From Diphasiastrum complanatum (taxonomy: Eukaryota > Streptophyta > Lycopodiopsida > Lycopodiales > Lycopodiaceae), in NCBI GenBank assembly GCA_029204225.1, contig CM055092.1, forward strand, positions 85,092,694-85,156,693: DNA of 64,000 nt, written 5' to 3'. The position numbers were made by a program, and so were the translations under genes. The first letter of the stretch is position 1. Each line of letters opens with the position of its first letter. Shown piece after piece: positions 10,541-25,897 of the stretch. A model generated the notes under the pieces. It was not told the origin of the DNA and ran no database searches. It saw only the letters and a program-made list of their open reading frames with translations.

Positions 10541-11870
10541 TCACCAAAAATCATCCCCCAGTAGTAGAACAGAGGTTTTCAAGACTTGACTAGACTCAGA
10601 ATAATAGTGTGCCAATCTATACAAGTAACCTTGTCTCTTGTCGAGTGCAAGGATCTTATCACTCCTATCAATAATTCTGCATTGATCAGATTCGAATTCT
10701 ACCTTATGACTTGAATTTGTAATTCTACTCACTGATAACAGACTTGTAGAGAGTTTAGGAACATATAAAACCTTTGATAGTAATTTGAATTGATCATGCT
10801 AGAATTGCAATCTTACAATACCTTCACCTTCAATAGTGTGAGTACTATTGTCACCAAGATGAACAAATTTTTTCGTGTTGTAAGGAGTGTAGGAGTTGAA
10901 GATCTCATGTTGATTGGTCATATGTTGAGTTGCTCCAGAATCCAGAAACCATGAAAATGCGCTATCTTTGACCATGAATGCGCCTTCGTCCACTTCGACC
11001 TGGGGAGATGATGAGACTATGTTGGCTTGTTGATTAGGTTACTTGACTGCGTTCTTCGCTTGGAGAATTCGGCAATCCTTGATCTCATGGTTATTGTGCT
11101 TGCAACACCTGAAAACATCTTCTTCTTCAACTGTGGATTCGATGATTGTTCTTGACCTTGAGTTTGTTTCTGATTTATTGCAGCCTTTTGGAGCTTTTCT
11201 GCTTCTGTCGCTTTGAGCCTTTGTGTTGACAAATAGATCCGGAGAGGAGGAAGTAGACAAAGTGTATTGACTTCTTCTATTGTCTTCTTACAACAACATA
11301 GTAATAATTCAGGTAAGAGTTAAATCTGAGTGTGTCGATATGATTATCACCCACTTCTCATATGTAGAGGGCAAGCTTGAAAGCAATGTCATAATTGCGT
11401 CTTGATCGTCTATGACTGATCCGACAGCGGCCATCTGTTGCAAAAGATGCTTAAACTGGTTAATGTGACTATGAAGAGAATCACCAGTAGACATTTTGAA
11501 TGTGAAGAATTTCCTTCGTAGATGTAACTTAGTAGTTACGTCCCTCACATCGTATAGTGAGTTCAAAATGTCCTAAATGTCTCTAGACGTTTTAGCTTCA
11601 GCTATGTGTCGAATCTGTGTATTTGATATATTGAGGATAATAAGCGTGAACCGTCCTTCGATTTCCACTTTGAGTCGCCGTCTTCAGGTTTTACTTCTGT
11701 ACCTGTGACAACATCCCATAATTTGTTGGCGATTAACAAGGTCTTCATCTTAAATTTCCACAAATGATAATTAGATCCATTCAGCTTGTCTGCGATAAGA
11801 CCGGCTTTACTTTGGGAATCCCTCTGGAACTTAGTCTGTCGATTGTATTGATGACGCTAAGATGTATTAA
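10541..11870 (-). pseudogene. Copia element A gag-protease remnant
   Basis: Read on the minus strand from right to left: gag (11566-11309, ending DDQDAIMTLLSSLPSTYEKW), a CCHC-type zinc knuckle region (CCKHNNHEIKDC, about 11105-11060), the aspartic protease with the intact active site WFLDSGATQHMT (10993-10799), and the start of the GAG-pre-integrase domain (10732-10541, GYLYRLAHYYS). The frame is broken at several points and integrase, reverse transcriptase and RNase H are missing. PBS and 5' LTR lie to the right. The related copies are copia E and copia D in this window. Confidence 0.8.
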
Positions 11871-12017
11871 TGCCAACAATAAGAAATCAATTCTCTGATA
11901 CTGAAAGGTTGAAAAGAACTCAAGAGTATGATATCAATTTGATATCACGAAAGATATGAAGTATTTAGAGCTTTTACTCTGATATCATATTGGAATAAGA
12001 TAAAGAATAATGATTTC

Positions 12018-12029
12018 GCTCTGATACCA
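12018..12029 (-). other. Primer-binding site of copia A
   Basis: The minus strand reads TGGTATCAGAGC, complementary to the 3' end of plant initiator tRNA-Met, directly after the LTR end CCGACA. This fixes the inner edge of the 5' LTR and the element's orientation. Confidence 0.9.
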
Positions 12030-13386
<1,357 letters not shown>

Positions 13387-14103
13387 CCCTATATTTGAGT
13401 ATTTTTGGACATAATTGATGAAGTTGGTGTGAAGGTTTGGCACGTATGAACTTCTCAACACACCTTTAATAGATCTTATGAGGTGTTGTGATTGCACATG
13501 AATGATCAAACAACAAATTAGCATGACAATTCAAGACGAGAGCACAATAACATATCATAGGCTCAAAAAACTAAGCACTCACTATGAGAGATAATGTCCA
13601 AAAATAGTTTCTAAGCGTTCATTATGGAGAAATCAGCTTGCTCTTGGGTAGAGAGAGAATGTACAACCAAAAAACACTCATGTAGAGAGAGAAACCTCTA
13701 TTCTCATCAAATTTCACAATATGGAAAACTATTTAAAAATACCTACATCATGAGGCTCGAGTTCCAAGGTGAATTTGCATGTGATCAATGCTTGGTCCAC
13801 ATCATTTAGTTCACTCTACTATCATAGATCCACATCTCAAACTACATGCATGATGTGGCATGAATTGAGTATCACTATCCTAGATAAACTAGACATGTGT
13901 AGATTCATTCTACCTAACTTTGCATGTCACCTAACATTTTGTATGCCAACACATCTAAATCTACCTAACACAAACTCGACCTATTCTACAAAGTTTTGTG
14001 CTCAATTCACATACCTCAAATATGTACAATGAAAATAGCATGAGCATAGCCCCCAAAGTGAACATAGAAAGATATTTTTTACCATTCTTCACACTCCTTA
14101 AAA
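13387..14103 (-). repeat. Copia B 3' LTR region including block X right copy
   Basis: 13387-13761 matches 9429-9801. The remainder runs to the end of a copia polyprotein at 14104. A purine tract (TTTTAAGGAG in minus sense) followed by TGTGAAG near 14085-14095 looks like a polypurine tract and LTR start, so this stretch is probably the 3' LTR of copia B. Weakly supported. Confidence 0.45.
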
Positions 14104-14260
14104 TATATCTATCTAGTCACCATGGACTTTGAGATTAAGCCAAGATTTGATCTCATATTGACAAACACGTTCTTGAGCAATCGTTTTGTGAGTAGATCTT
14201 CAACACAAGATGAAGATTCAACATGCTCCAACAAGATCTCTCTCTCTCTCTCTCTCTCTC
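14104..14260 (-). pseudogene. Copia B RNase H C-terminal remnant
   Basis: The minus strand encodes HVESSSCVEDLLTK, then NVFVNMRSNLGLIS and a stop, the canonical tail of copia polyproteins (usual form HV-S-VADIFTK-L--LRSKLG). A (CT)11 run at 14239-14260 sits directly upstream in frame; nothing else of the RNase H domain can be read beyond it. Confidence 0.8.
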
Positions 14261-15951
14261 ATCCTCATCAGTAAAACCTAGAATGTTCAAAACATAAGAT
14301 CTCTTGACGAGAATGATCTTATTTGTTTTAACAAATTTATGTCCTCCTAAATAATATGGTAAAGCTTTAGCAACCATTATTAGCATCTCCCCAACTGGAC
14401 TAAATTTTGAATGAGCAATACAGATCTCATTCTTTAGAAAATGTCTTAGATAGTGACCAAGTCCACTATCCCTCTGGAACGAGGAAGCATGTTGTCTGAA
14501 ACCATCTCGTCTCGCAGAAAAGTCATCAATTATGAGTGCATCCTTCAATAGAAAATAGGAGTTAAAAAAAAAAATTCACATTCAGGAGATAACAACATTC
14601 TTAGGCAATGAAGTTAAAACATTTACACATTTTTTATCATCAGCAACAACTAGATCCGGATGATCAATATTATGGTCGACTACTGAAGAAAAATCATCTA
14701 TGAGATGCATTAACGATGGACAAGGAAAGCCCATCTGAGATTGAAATGCCATTTATTCTTCATCAGATGGCATGCTTCATCCATGCTCAACAAAATCTAA
14801 CAAAGCTTTTGTCAAGCATTCTTCACCTGTCAACATGTGTGAAATGACACTTGTAATATTTAGATCCATTGTACTTAGATTTTATTTGACTCAAATATTA
14901 AATCTCCTAAATTGTAGGAGTCATTTCCTAGATTATAGGAATTTAGAAGATTAACAGTAACCACCAATGGATGGAATGACAAATTAGATAGATATTATCC
15001 AAAGTGGATATGGATGAGTACAATGAGGCTATTCCACACATGCTTACGAGTCTTCCATTGATGATGAATCTAAAATAAGTTGATAGATTGGTTTGTAATA
15101 GCATGAGCTCTGCTATGATAAAATCAAGCATCCAATGCTCTTCTAGCTCAACCATAGTAGAAAATTCTTTCTTGTGTATGATGCTTATCTCCTTTCGGTC
15201 TGTGTAACCATTTAGTTCGAAGTCTTGATCTCATGGTAGCCATGTATCATCCGTTTTCTTGTATTTCTAATAACTAAATGTGAGACTGAGCATTTGTTTT
15301 TCAATATGATAATGAAAGATCATTGACGACCTTTTTATCCTGCATTCTATATCATTATTTGTTTTACTATCCCAACCTTGACCAATGTGTTAGGCCTTTT
15401 TGGCCATAACAATGGTCATTGTAAATATGTGGTTGCTAATGTAAGTGTAGGATTGTAACTGAAGTTTTATTTACGTAAAGATCTAATTATGTTGTAAGGT
15501 CTTGATATTAGGAGATGTTGTGGTAGGACATTTATGAAGTTAAAGTTGATAGGTTAGTCAACGTCTAGTCGTATTCGAGAGGAAGTCGAGCGACCACAAG
15601 GTCGTCAATTGCGGTTTCCACGTGGTCTCTATGCGAAGCTGAACCGACCACTTGCAGTCATTACGAACGGTTGCGATACTGGATTGCGGTATCCTCACAG
15701 AAGCATAAATAGTACACTTGGAGCTGGATAGGGAGCTTTTGGATTTTACATTGTTTAGGTAGTAGCATGTTCAAAAGACTAAGTGCGAGAGCCGAGTGTT
15801 TTAAATGTTTAATAATCCAGATTCTATATTGTACTACAGGCAGCAAGAGGAATTTCCTTGCCTAAGACCTCAAAGAATTTACTCAGATTGTTCATCATGA
15901 ACCCAAATGATATTATCGAACCAGAAAATGAAAAAAATGTTTTTGCATTTA
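14261..15951. other. Unrecognised sequence
   Basis: No domain recognised. A possible TATA-like box (GCATAAATAG near 15703) follows a CCACGTGG palindrome near 15617 on the plus strand, so an LTR promoter is conceivable, but no partner LTR was found. Confidence 0.4.
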
Positions 15952-16782
15952 TCACCGCATCTGCATTTGAAAAAGGATCTTTTTCAGTTTCAGATTTTGG
16001 CTTTGGTGCATGTCCATTCTACTAAAACTAGTGTCAAAATGTCCACGTACCCGAGCCCAGGTTTGCTCAGAAGGGCATGGAGAGGGTTTGAACTTGTTCA
16101 TGCGAATAATATTGTCAAAGGCAATGGGCATCTCAAGATTGAGATTCTTATTCAGGGTGGCAAGTTTGTAGGTTTTTAGTTCTTTTTCAGTCAAGTGTGG
16201 AAGTATGATCCAGAGTTCAATCGGTATAGGGGCGACAAAGTTCAAAGGAGGTAGACTCCAAAGTTTGTAAGCAGTGCGGGCAGACTTGAATTCGATAGTG
16301 CGGCTAAGAACCATGGGAATTTGGCAATTTTTAGCTTGGCAGAACTCAAAGGTAGATTGGTCTCCAATGTCACAGATGTCTAGCGAAAATATTTCAAGTT
16401 GTGAAGCGCCGTCTTCATCCAACTCATATAGAAAGACAAGAGGGTGTGAGGAAGGCAGTGTATCAGGAATGGACACAGTAGGTTCGGCAGACAAAAGACC
16501 ATTTTCTTTTTCTAAACATGAATTTTTTTTTTCTAATATGCAGATTATAAAATTTCTCCTCTTGCTCATATTTTTAGCAAGACTAGCTAAATCAACAACA
16601 AAGTTTTCCATAGTTCCCAAAGGATCAATTCGGCTTTTACCATATTCCATATAAATTTTAACCCAATGTAAGGTATCCAGAAGATCGATCATGTAGAGCA
16701 CTTTATCCTCAGGGCCAACGACGTTATAGGTAGCACGATCAGTTCCAGTAATAAAACTATGCAACATCATAGCTTTTTTCAT
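15952..16782 (-). CDS. Unrecognised 276-codon ORF
   Basis: The longest uninterrupted unrecognised frame in the window. It opens MKKAMMLHSFITGTDRATY and ends in a basic KLKKILFQMQMR tail. Features seen: no transmembrane run or signal peptide, a possible short coiled coil around NFIICILEKKNSCLEKEN (about residues 78-95), an acidic middle and no zinc motif. The open frame extends about 30 codons upstream of the ATG (WFQEAVDLGYGEPLPPPN) to a stop that sits at a possible acceptor (GGTTTTAG near 16875), so it could be an inner exon of a split gene. Its family is unknown to me; a transposon-borne ORF is as likely as a host gene given the surroundings. Confidence 0.4.
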   Translation of the reverse strand: MKKAMMLHSFITGTDRATYNVVGPEDKVLYMIDLLDTLHWVKIYMEYGKSRIDPLGTMENFVVDLASLAKNMSKRRNFIICILEKKNSCLEKENGLLSAEPTVSIPDTLPSSHPLVFLYELDEDGASQLEIFSLDICDIGDQSTFEFCQAKNCQIPMVLSRTIEFKSARTAYKLWSLPPLNFVAPIPIELWIILPHLTEKELKTYKLATLNKNLNLEMPIAFDNIIRMNKFKPSPCPSEQTWARVRGHFDTSFSRMDMHQSQNLKLKKILFQMQMR

Positions 16783-19395
<2,613 letters not shown>

Positions 19396-19746
19396 TGACC
19401 GTCAAAATCACTTTGTGTTTCTTGAGGACAAGTTGTGTTTCCCAACTTAGGAACTTTACAAAAGCTAAGTTTAAAATACTTTATTTAATAGTTGTGCTCC
19501 ATGCACTTATTAGCCTAAGGCCCAATTATGTTGGCTCACACACACAGGATGCCAACTGGTTGCCTGTTTCTAATACTTTTGACTCTCTACTTTAGTTATG
19601 TAGTGTTTGGGCTTATTGCAGAAGCCTCTTGCCATATTTTAGAATATTCCATGTCATTCCTAGAATTGGACAAGATTGGATCTTAATTAGGTGCTTTCTC
19701 CATCATTTCTAAAGTACATTGGAGCATATTTGCTATTATTTCAACA

Positions 19747-20862
19747 TGGTATTAGAGCCAAACCAATAAATGAGCTAAAGTGATCAAAATTAGCAAGTTT
19801 TGTGATTTCTTCTACTAGATGCCACTTGGCTTGTAGAGTCTATCACAAAGATTAGCTTTCAATTACTCAATAGGAAGTTATATCAGCATTCTTGGAGCTG
19901 TAATATGTTGTTCTTAGACTTATTCAAGTCTTAGAAAGTTCCATTTCGGGTGAATCCAAGGATTTTGTAGAGTTCTCATCCGGAATGGAATTCTAACTAA
20001 AATGCATTCTATTGTTCAAATGTAGGTATTAAGATGAATGTAGCTAATGAGCTTCTTAAGGAGGTGGGTGCTTCCACCTCGACTCAACAAACATGGGAAA
20101 CTCTTTAAAAGACATATGAATCCAAGAACACATAGAGATTGCTATCCTTGAAGAACCAAGTTCTTCAATGTTTCCAAGCAAAAGTGAGAGTGGTCATTCA
20201 TATGAGAGTTAAAGACTTAAACAAGGAGCTTGTCTACATAGGAGAGCCTATTAATGAGAGTGAACTTATTAAATTGATTTTGAATGGACTAAGTGTGGAC
20301 TTTGCTAACTTGTGCAAAGCTATGCAATCAAGGGCAAGTTGCCCTCCCTTGAAGATCTCTAAGGAGTCCTCATGGCCAAGGAAAGTAGGGGAGCACAAAT
20401 CAAAACAAGATTGGAGAAGCTTTCCCTCAATGATGGAGATGACAAGGCTTGTTATTCCAAGAGCAAAAGCAAATCCAAAGGCAAAGGAAGTTCATTCAAT
20501 AAGAATAAAGTCAAAGGTGAAGATCAAGATAGATCTTCAACTCCAAGATCGATCTAGCCCAAGAAGGATAAGTCAAAGATCAAGTGCTACTATTATAGCA
20601 AGATGGGACAATATTATGCCTCCAAGTGCTTCAAGAGGAACCAAGCCCAAAGCCAAGCAGATCTAGGCGAAGAGGAAGAGGAGACCTGATGACTTTTTAA
20701 TGATGTCAAGCTTTCATCCACAAGCATGAAGGGAGAAGACCCTTGGTGGATAGATAATGGGGCTAGCTCTCGTATGATAACCAAAAGGGAGTATTTATTC
20801 TCACCTTATGATGGTCCTATTAAGTCAATTTTTGCAGAAAATGATTGCGCTCGAGTCTAATA
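19747..20862 (+). pseudogene. Copia K gag-protease remnant
   Basis: Starts with a one-mismatch initiator tRNA-Met primer-binding site (TGGTATTAGAGCC, 19747-19759) preceded by ACA. The gag follows from about 20030 (NVANELLKEVG, then YESKNT), with stops near 20107 and 20131 and frameshifts after 20360. A degenerate zinc knuckle precedes a protease at about 20735 reading WWIDNGASSRM, where the usual D-S-G triad is D-N-G. No integrase or reverse transcriptase follows. The gag is of the same lineage as copia J. Confidence 0.75.
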
Positions 20863-21018
20863 AAGAAAAAACAATATTGTTTATTTGCTTGTCCACACCA
20901 CTCCCAAAGCATACACCACTCCCAATGGTATAACTAGCTCCTCTACAGTAAGCAAATCATCTATAGTCATGGTTACATTCTATCTAGCCACAATTTAACT
21001 TTCTCTCTCTGGACTTTT

Positions 21019-21172
21019 GAAATCAATATAAGCGCCGTTTTCACATTGAAAACAAAATATGAATGCCATTTTTGAAAACAAGATATGAGTGCGATCTTGA
21101 CATTGAAATCAAAATCTCAGCAACATCTTCAAATTGAAATCAAAATATGAGCGTCATCTCCATATTTGAATA
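21019..21172. repeat. Minisatellite, about 31-bp unit, about 5 copies
   Basis: Diverged units of the form GAAATCAAAATATGAGCG followed by a CAT-rich spacer and CATT. They lie between copia K and the LTR of copia J. Confidence 0.7.
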
Positions 21173-21299
21173 GGGAGGGAATCACCATTACAAAAAAAAA
21201 CAACAAAATTGGGTAAAAATATATTTGCATTAGGTAAGAATATATTTGCATTCAAATATGTTTTTAGTATTTTTGTTCTGATAACTCTATGACTGGTTT

Positions 21300-21899
21300 T
21301 GTACTTTTGAAAATGATGACTTTGTATCATCTTCATTTGGACATTCCCTCTGACTTGGCACCTTTACAGAAAAGATGGGCCAACAATATCTGCTAAAGAC
21401 CATTTACATTATCGGACTGAAGGAAAAAAGAGTCTGGACCTGTGGACAGATGGGTCTTTGTATCCTAAAGATCCTAATTCCCTATTTTCTGTGAGAAGTT
21501 GTCAGCTAGTTTGATATTTTGGACATATTTGTTTATTTGGCAATTGAGGCCAATTTTCATATTAGACTTAGAGTTTGACTTTTCAAATTTATATTAGTCT
21601 AAATGCATTTGAATCACCACTTCTAGAAAGTGAGAAAAAAGTATGAGGTTGAGTCTGGATGATTCAAATTTGAATATGTTGTTCATTGAATCTAGTCCAC
21701 AATAATAGTAGGGTTTTTGTTGTGGAGGGAAACCATGCTCATTAATGATGCATGGACCTGTTATAAAAGGATGTAAACTCGTGAGAGAAAGGAGTCTTCT
21801 CTCTCTCATCTCATCTCATGCTTATACATGAGTTCTCTTGGGTTTATCTATCCATTGGTGCACTATCTTGATGATATCTTGATTGACAAGATCTTCATA
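21300..21899 (+). repeat. Probable 5' LTR of copia J
   Basis: Precedes the primer-binding site of J and holds a TATA box (TTATAAAAGG at about 21760) and a CT-rich leader. The left edge is not defined and similarity to the J 3' LTR at 24508 is not obvious by eye. Confidence 0.5.
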
Positions 21900-21911
21900 T
21901 GGTATCAGAGC
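21900..21911 (+). other. Primer-binding site of copia J
   Basis: TGGTATCAGAGC, complementary to initiator tRNA-Met, at the end of the TATA-bearing leader. Confidence 0.85.
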
Positions 21912-22570
21912 TTGTGTTGTAGGTTATGAAAGGATCAGTCACATTTATCAAAGATTTGGAGGAGCTTCTATCTCTAGAGCATGCTAGAATAGTTTCTACT
22001 CAAAAATCAAGAAATTTGCATATGTAGAATTGAACTTTGGAAAATCAAAACCCAATTTAGGTTTATAAACTTGAGGAATTCTGATTACACACTTGGCTTA
22101 CTGTAATTGGCCAATTTTTGATGCATTAGAAAGGCTTGATTGGAGGCTACAAGATTCAATATCAGGTTTGTTGCAATTGCGTGTAGAAATTGGAAGATTC
22201 AATTTTTTGTGATTTTGTCAAAACCCTATTTTTGATTAAATCTCTATTTTATGAGGTTTCTAGACTTCAATAGAGTGTGTTTCAATCTTAGTAAGTGGCA
22301 AGATTCAATAGATTGTTGGTAAATCATAGGTTGATCAAGATTTCTTCATTCTATGTGTTGATTTGCTAGTGATAAGTGCTAGAAGGGATTTGAGAGGTTC
22401 CATATGTTTGTGATTTTTTTTTGGAAACATTTGTTGTATTTCAAAAGAGTGCTTTGTGCAATGGAACCTGTTGAAAGAGAAATATTAGGTCATTGCAACA
22501 TGGCTACAATGAGTGGATTTATGTTGAAGGCAATGACAAGCTTACCTAATGCAACTACTTTACATGGAAG

Positions 22571-23362
22571 GTGAGAAAGGAATCACTTTTTGAAATGCAT
22601 GAGTTGATGGAAATTGTTGTAGGGTTGGAGGAGAGACCCTTGTTTCAACAAGATCAAGTGAGTCATGACAAGAGAGCAAAGAAATCTCTACACATGATCA
22701 AGACGAATGTTACCAATGAGCTACTCAAGGAGATTGGTAAGTCCAATTCATCTCAAGAGGCTTGGGAAGCTTTGAAGAAGCTTTATGAATCCAAGTCTAC
22801 ATCTAGAGTGTTGACTCTAAGAAGACAAATCTTTCAAAGCATACAAAAGAAAGAAGAGAGTCCTAATACTTTTGTTTTGAGAGTAAAGGCTTTAAGTGAT
22901 GAGTTAGCTTGCATTGATGAGAGCATTAAGGAAGGAGAGCTTGTTCAAGCTATTCTTAATTTTTTGTTGGATGCTCATGCTAACATTGTACAAAATCTTA
23001 CTATTCAAAAAACTTTGCCAAGTTTTGTGGATCTTCAAGAGATCTTGATCAATGAGGAATATAGGCTTCAAGCAAGACATGGATCTACATTGACATCTCA
23101 AGATGAGGAGGCCATGTTCATTAAGGGAAAGTTCAAGGGCGTAGGTAAGGGCGAGTGGTCTAAAGTACAAGATCATGGTGAATCTTCTTCTTTTTATAAG
23201 AAAAAAGATAGGTCTAAATTGACGTGCTTCTATTGTGGCATCGCGGGTCACTTTGCTAGTGATTTCTACCGAAAGAAGAGAGATCAAGGAGACAAGCAAG
23301 GTAATCTAACTCTTTATGAGGATGGTGTTGATGCTCAAAACACAAATGATGATGCTTTTGTG
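22571..23362 (+). pseudogene. Copia J gag
   Basis: A long gag frame: core with NVTNELLKEIGKSNSSQEAW and a LRRQIFQ block, then a basic tail with a zinc knuckle CFYCGIAGHFASDF in which the last cysteine is replaced by phenylalanine. The frame leaves register near 23360, just before the protease. The true gag start lies upstream of the ATG at 22571, since sequence from about 22460 already looks coding. Confidence 0.8.
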
Positions 23363-23370
23363 ATGTCTTC

Positions 23371-23990
23371 ATGTTTGAGTTCTATATGGTTGGAGATATT
23401 GATCCATGGTGGATTGATAGTGGAGCAAGCTCACACATGACTTTTCACAAGGAGTATTTCACTTCTTTATTGGCATATGGAGATGACAAGAGAGTGATCT
23501 ACACGGCCAATGATGGTGAGTGTGCAATCAAAGGAATGGGCACAAAATCCACCTCAAAGATCAAGTGCTCCAAGAAGATCCACAAAGGCAAGGGCCAAGC
23601 CTTCAAGGCTCACTTATTTTGGCAAAGGTAATCAAGGGGAAGATTCTCAACCATTAACTTTCAACACTTTTCTTACTTCAATGCTTGATGAACCATTTTG
23701 CTATGAGATCTACATGAGAAAAACCAAGATATGCTATGAGAACTACATGAGGCAACTTGAGGGCTTCATCAAGAAGGAAGTTGAAGATAAGATGTGTAAT
23801 GACTCATTTGAGAACAAGTTTTTATGTCTTAGTGATCTAAAAATTGTTATGAATCAATTAAGAGTAAATTGGTTGTTTGATCAAATGAGTGCTCTCGGAT
23901 TTTGGAAGAGCAAGAATGAGTTAATCACTCATTGTTTTGAAAAATGTGTTTTTTCTTTTGGAGAGGCAATTGTAAGCTTCTTATGAGAAT
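23371..23990 (+). pseudogene. Copia J protease joined to reverse-transcriptase scraps
   Basis: Protease with WWIDSGASSHMT at about 23410, which stops at IKGMG (about 23540). It then continues, one frame over, with a linker that in copia I precedes reverse transcriptase (PRRSTKARAKPSRLTY, then FLTSMLDEP), and jumps again to IYMRQLEGFIK, a motif from the middle of reverse transcriptase. Integrase and most of the polymerase are therefore missing. Comparison with copia I at 53847-54989 shows both joints. Confidence 0.75.
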
Positions 23991-24507
23991 AAGTGAAACA
24001 TCCTTGAAGGACACTTATATCCATAAGCAAGTATGTAGCCTCATGAAGTTCAAGATCACTTGTAATTACAAGATTAGGAAAATCATGCTTACTTTTGATG
24101 GTTTGTGGACTAGTCATTTTAGCATGATAAATCTTGGTAATAGTAGCAAGTACATGTTTTGTGATCTTGATCAATGTGATTTTCACAAGACATGGAGACA
24201 TCAGATTTCCTTCAAAGAGAAGCATCAAGATCAAGGAGGAGCAAGTTTCAAGTTCATGCATCTTCACTCAACATGGAAGAAATCAAGTGCAAAGGTGCAA
24301 GGAAGAATCAAGACTCTTCAATTCATCTTGGAGGAGATCGAGATCAAAGAAGCTCTATCTTGGATATGGTGATAGATCATGTCATCATCTTTAGGGACTC
24401 ATTAGTCATATTATAAACCTGAATATGATTCATTTTTTATGTTAAGGTCAGGTCTTAGAACTGTATATAGATACATTATTGTTTCCAAGGCTAGATTTGA
24501 GGAGGAG
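23991..24507 (+). other. Copia J 3' untranslated region and polypurine tract
   Basis: No conserved coding. It ends in a purine run TTTGAGGAGGAG (about 24496-24507) directly before the LTR start TGTGAAAAAT, as expected of a polypurine tract. Confidence 0.65.
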
Positions 24508-24700
24508 TGTGAAAAATAGCCTATTTTGGCAAATCTAGCCATGTAGAACTTTGTAAATATTGTGTATAATTGGGTTCCACACATGGAAGGCCAAGATGCT
24601 GTTAGATTTCTTATGCTCAGTCTTAAAAATCGTTAAGTAATGAGCATCTTGAAAATGGAAGGCCTACAACATGATTTTGGACCTTTACATTTTTCCCTTT
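24508..24700 (+). repeat. Start of the copia J (C1 family) 3' LTR
   Basis: TGTGAAAAATAGCC followed by GGCAAATCTAGCCATGTAGAA, shared with the C1-family LTR pieces at 28218 (plus) and 53435 (minus). Further on the copies diverge; the right end is not defined. Confidence 0.7.
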
Positions 24701-24796
24701 AAAATTTTCCCTTATGCCTTAAACAATTTAAGGCACCTTTGATTTTTCCTCTAGAATGCCTTAAAACCATTTTTAAAGGCACCTTCGTCTTTTTGG

Positions 24797-24960
24797 TTTT
24801 TTCGCTGCCTTTAATCTAAGGCACTTTCGCCTTCTTCGCTGTCTTTAATCTAAGGCACTTTCGCCTTCTTCACTGTCTTTAATCTAAGGCACCTTCGCCT
24901 TCTTCGCTGCCTTCAGTGTAAGGCACTTTTGGCCTTTTCGGCTTCTTCGCTGTCTTAAAT
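24797..24960. repeat. 34-bp minisatellite
   Basis: About four units of 34 bp with the core AATCTAAGGCACTTTCGCC followed by TTCTTCGCTG, then a last unit stretched by 9 bp. Related AAGG-CACCTTCAG blocks continue to about 25060. Confidence 0.8.
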
Positions 24961-25384
24961 CTAAGGGCTCCTTCAGGATTTATACACCTTAAGTCTAAGG
25001 GCACCTTCAGGATTTGCATACCTTCAGTCTAAAGGACACCTTCAGGTTTTTTGCATTTTTGCTACATTGGCAGACCGACGTCGCCAACTTATCATCAACC
25101 CTAAAAACAACTGGAGAAACAAATATCCTAAGGGCGGTTATCAACCTTGTATAGATGCAAAACTGGAGTAATTGGCAGTTAAGGCACTAGATATTTTTTC
25201 TCAACACTTGTAAATATATATACAAGCTGAATCAAGCTATGTAAGTGTTAATTGAATTTTTTTTTCAATCAGAGTTTTCTGTAGCCAGCGTTATCACGCT
25301 CAGCAAGCTGAAGTTATTACTTCAAGCCATTGTACTCACTATTGATATTAATCAAAGTGCAATTTTTGTCTCACTACTACGTCA

Positions 25385-25897
25385 TTCATTTGCGCAATTG
25401 GCCTTAAACGTTTTGTTTGCATAAATGAACCATACTATCACTTTTGCAGAAATGAACTAAAATAGCCACAGGCGACATTGTCGCAAAAAGCGACAGTGTT
25501 GGGATTTTGCGAAAAACGCGACAGTGCCTTAAAACTGATTTAGGGTTGTCCTACACTTTGCCAGAGTCATGTCCTTGGCATTTTGAGGCACTTTGGAGAA
25601 AGTGAAAAATGCGACATTCTATCAAGTGAAAAATGCGACTCTGTATATTTGCTCGCAAATCCTGACAGGCGAAAAATGTGAAAAGCCACACTACATTTCT
25701 ACATGAGATTTTTAACAGGCAACAGCTTCGCAAAAAAAGAAAACGAAAAATCGAAGTGAGAGACAAAAGCGACACTGGGGTAAAACTCTGTGTATTTTTG
25801 CAGACTGTGTAAAGACACGGAAAAATCCACAGAACTGGATAAACAATGGATGAAGTTTAAAACCGATTAGTTGATTGGTAAGGAGAATAATCCAACA
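25385..25897 (-). repeat. Truncated copia A-family LTR
   Basis: Homologous to the part of the A LTR at about 12885-13386 and ending at the same terminus (AATCCAACA on plus). Its orientation is opposite to that of copia E, which begins immediately to the right, so it is not E's own 5' LTR. The left part of the LTR is missing. Confidence 0.75.

Noticed and set aside
15410-15860. A second LTR promoter region
   Set aside because: A TATA-like box alone; no matching second LTR, PBS or polypurine tract found.
16274-16654. 126-codon plus-strand ORF
   Set aside because: Antisense to the longer 276-codon ORF, no recognisable motif.
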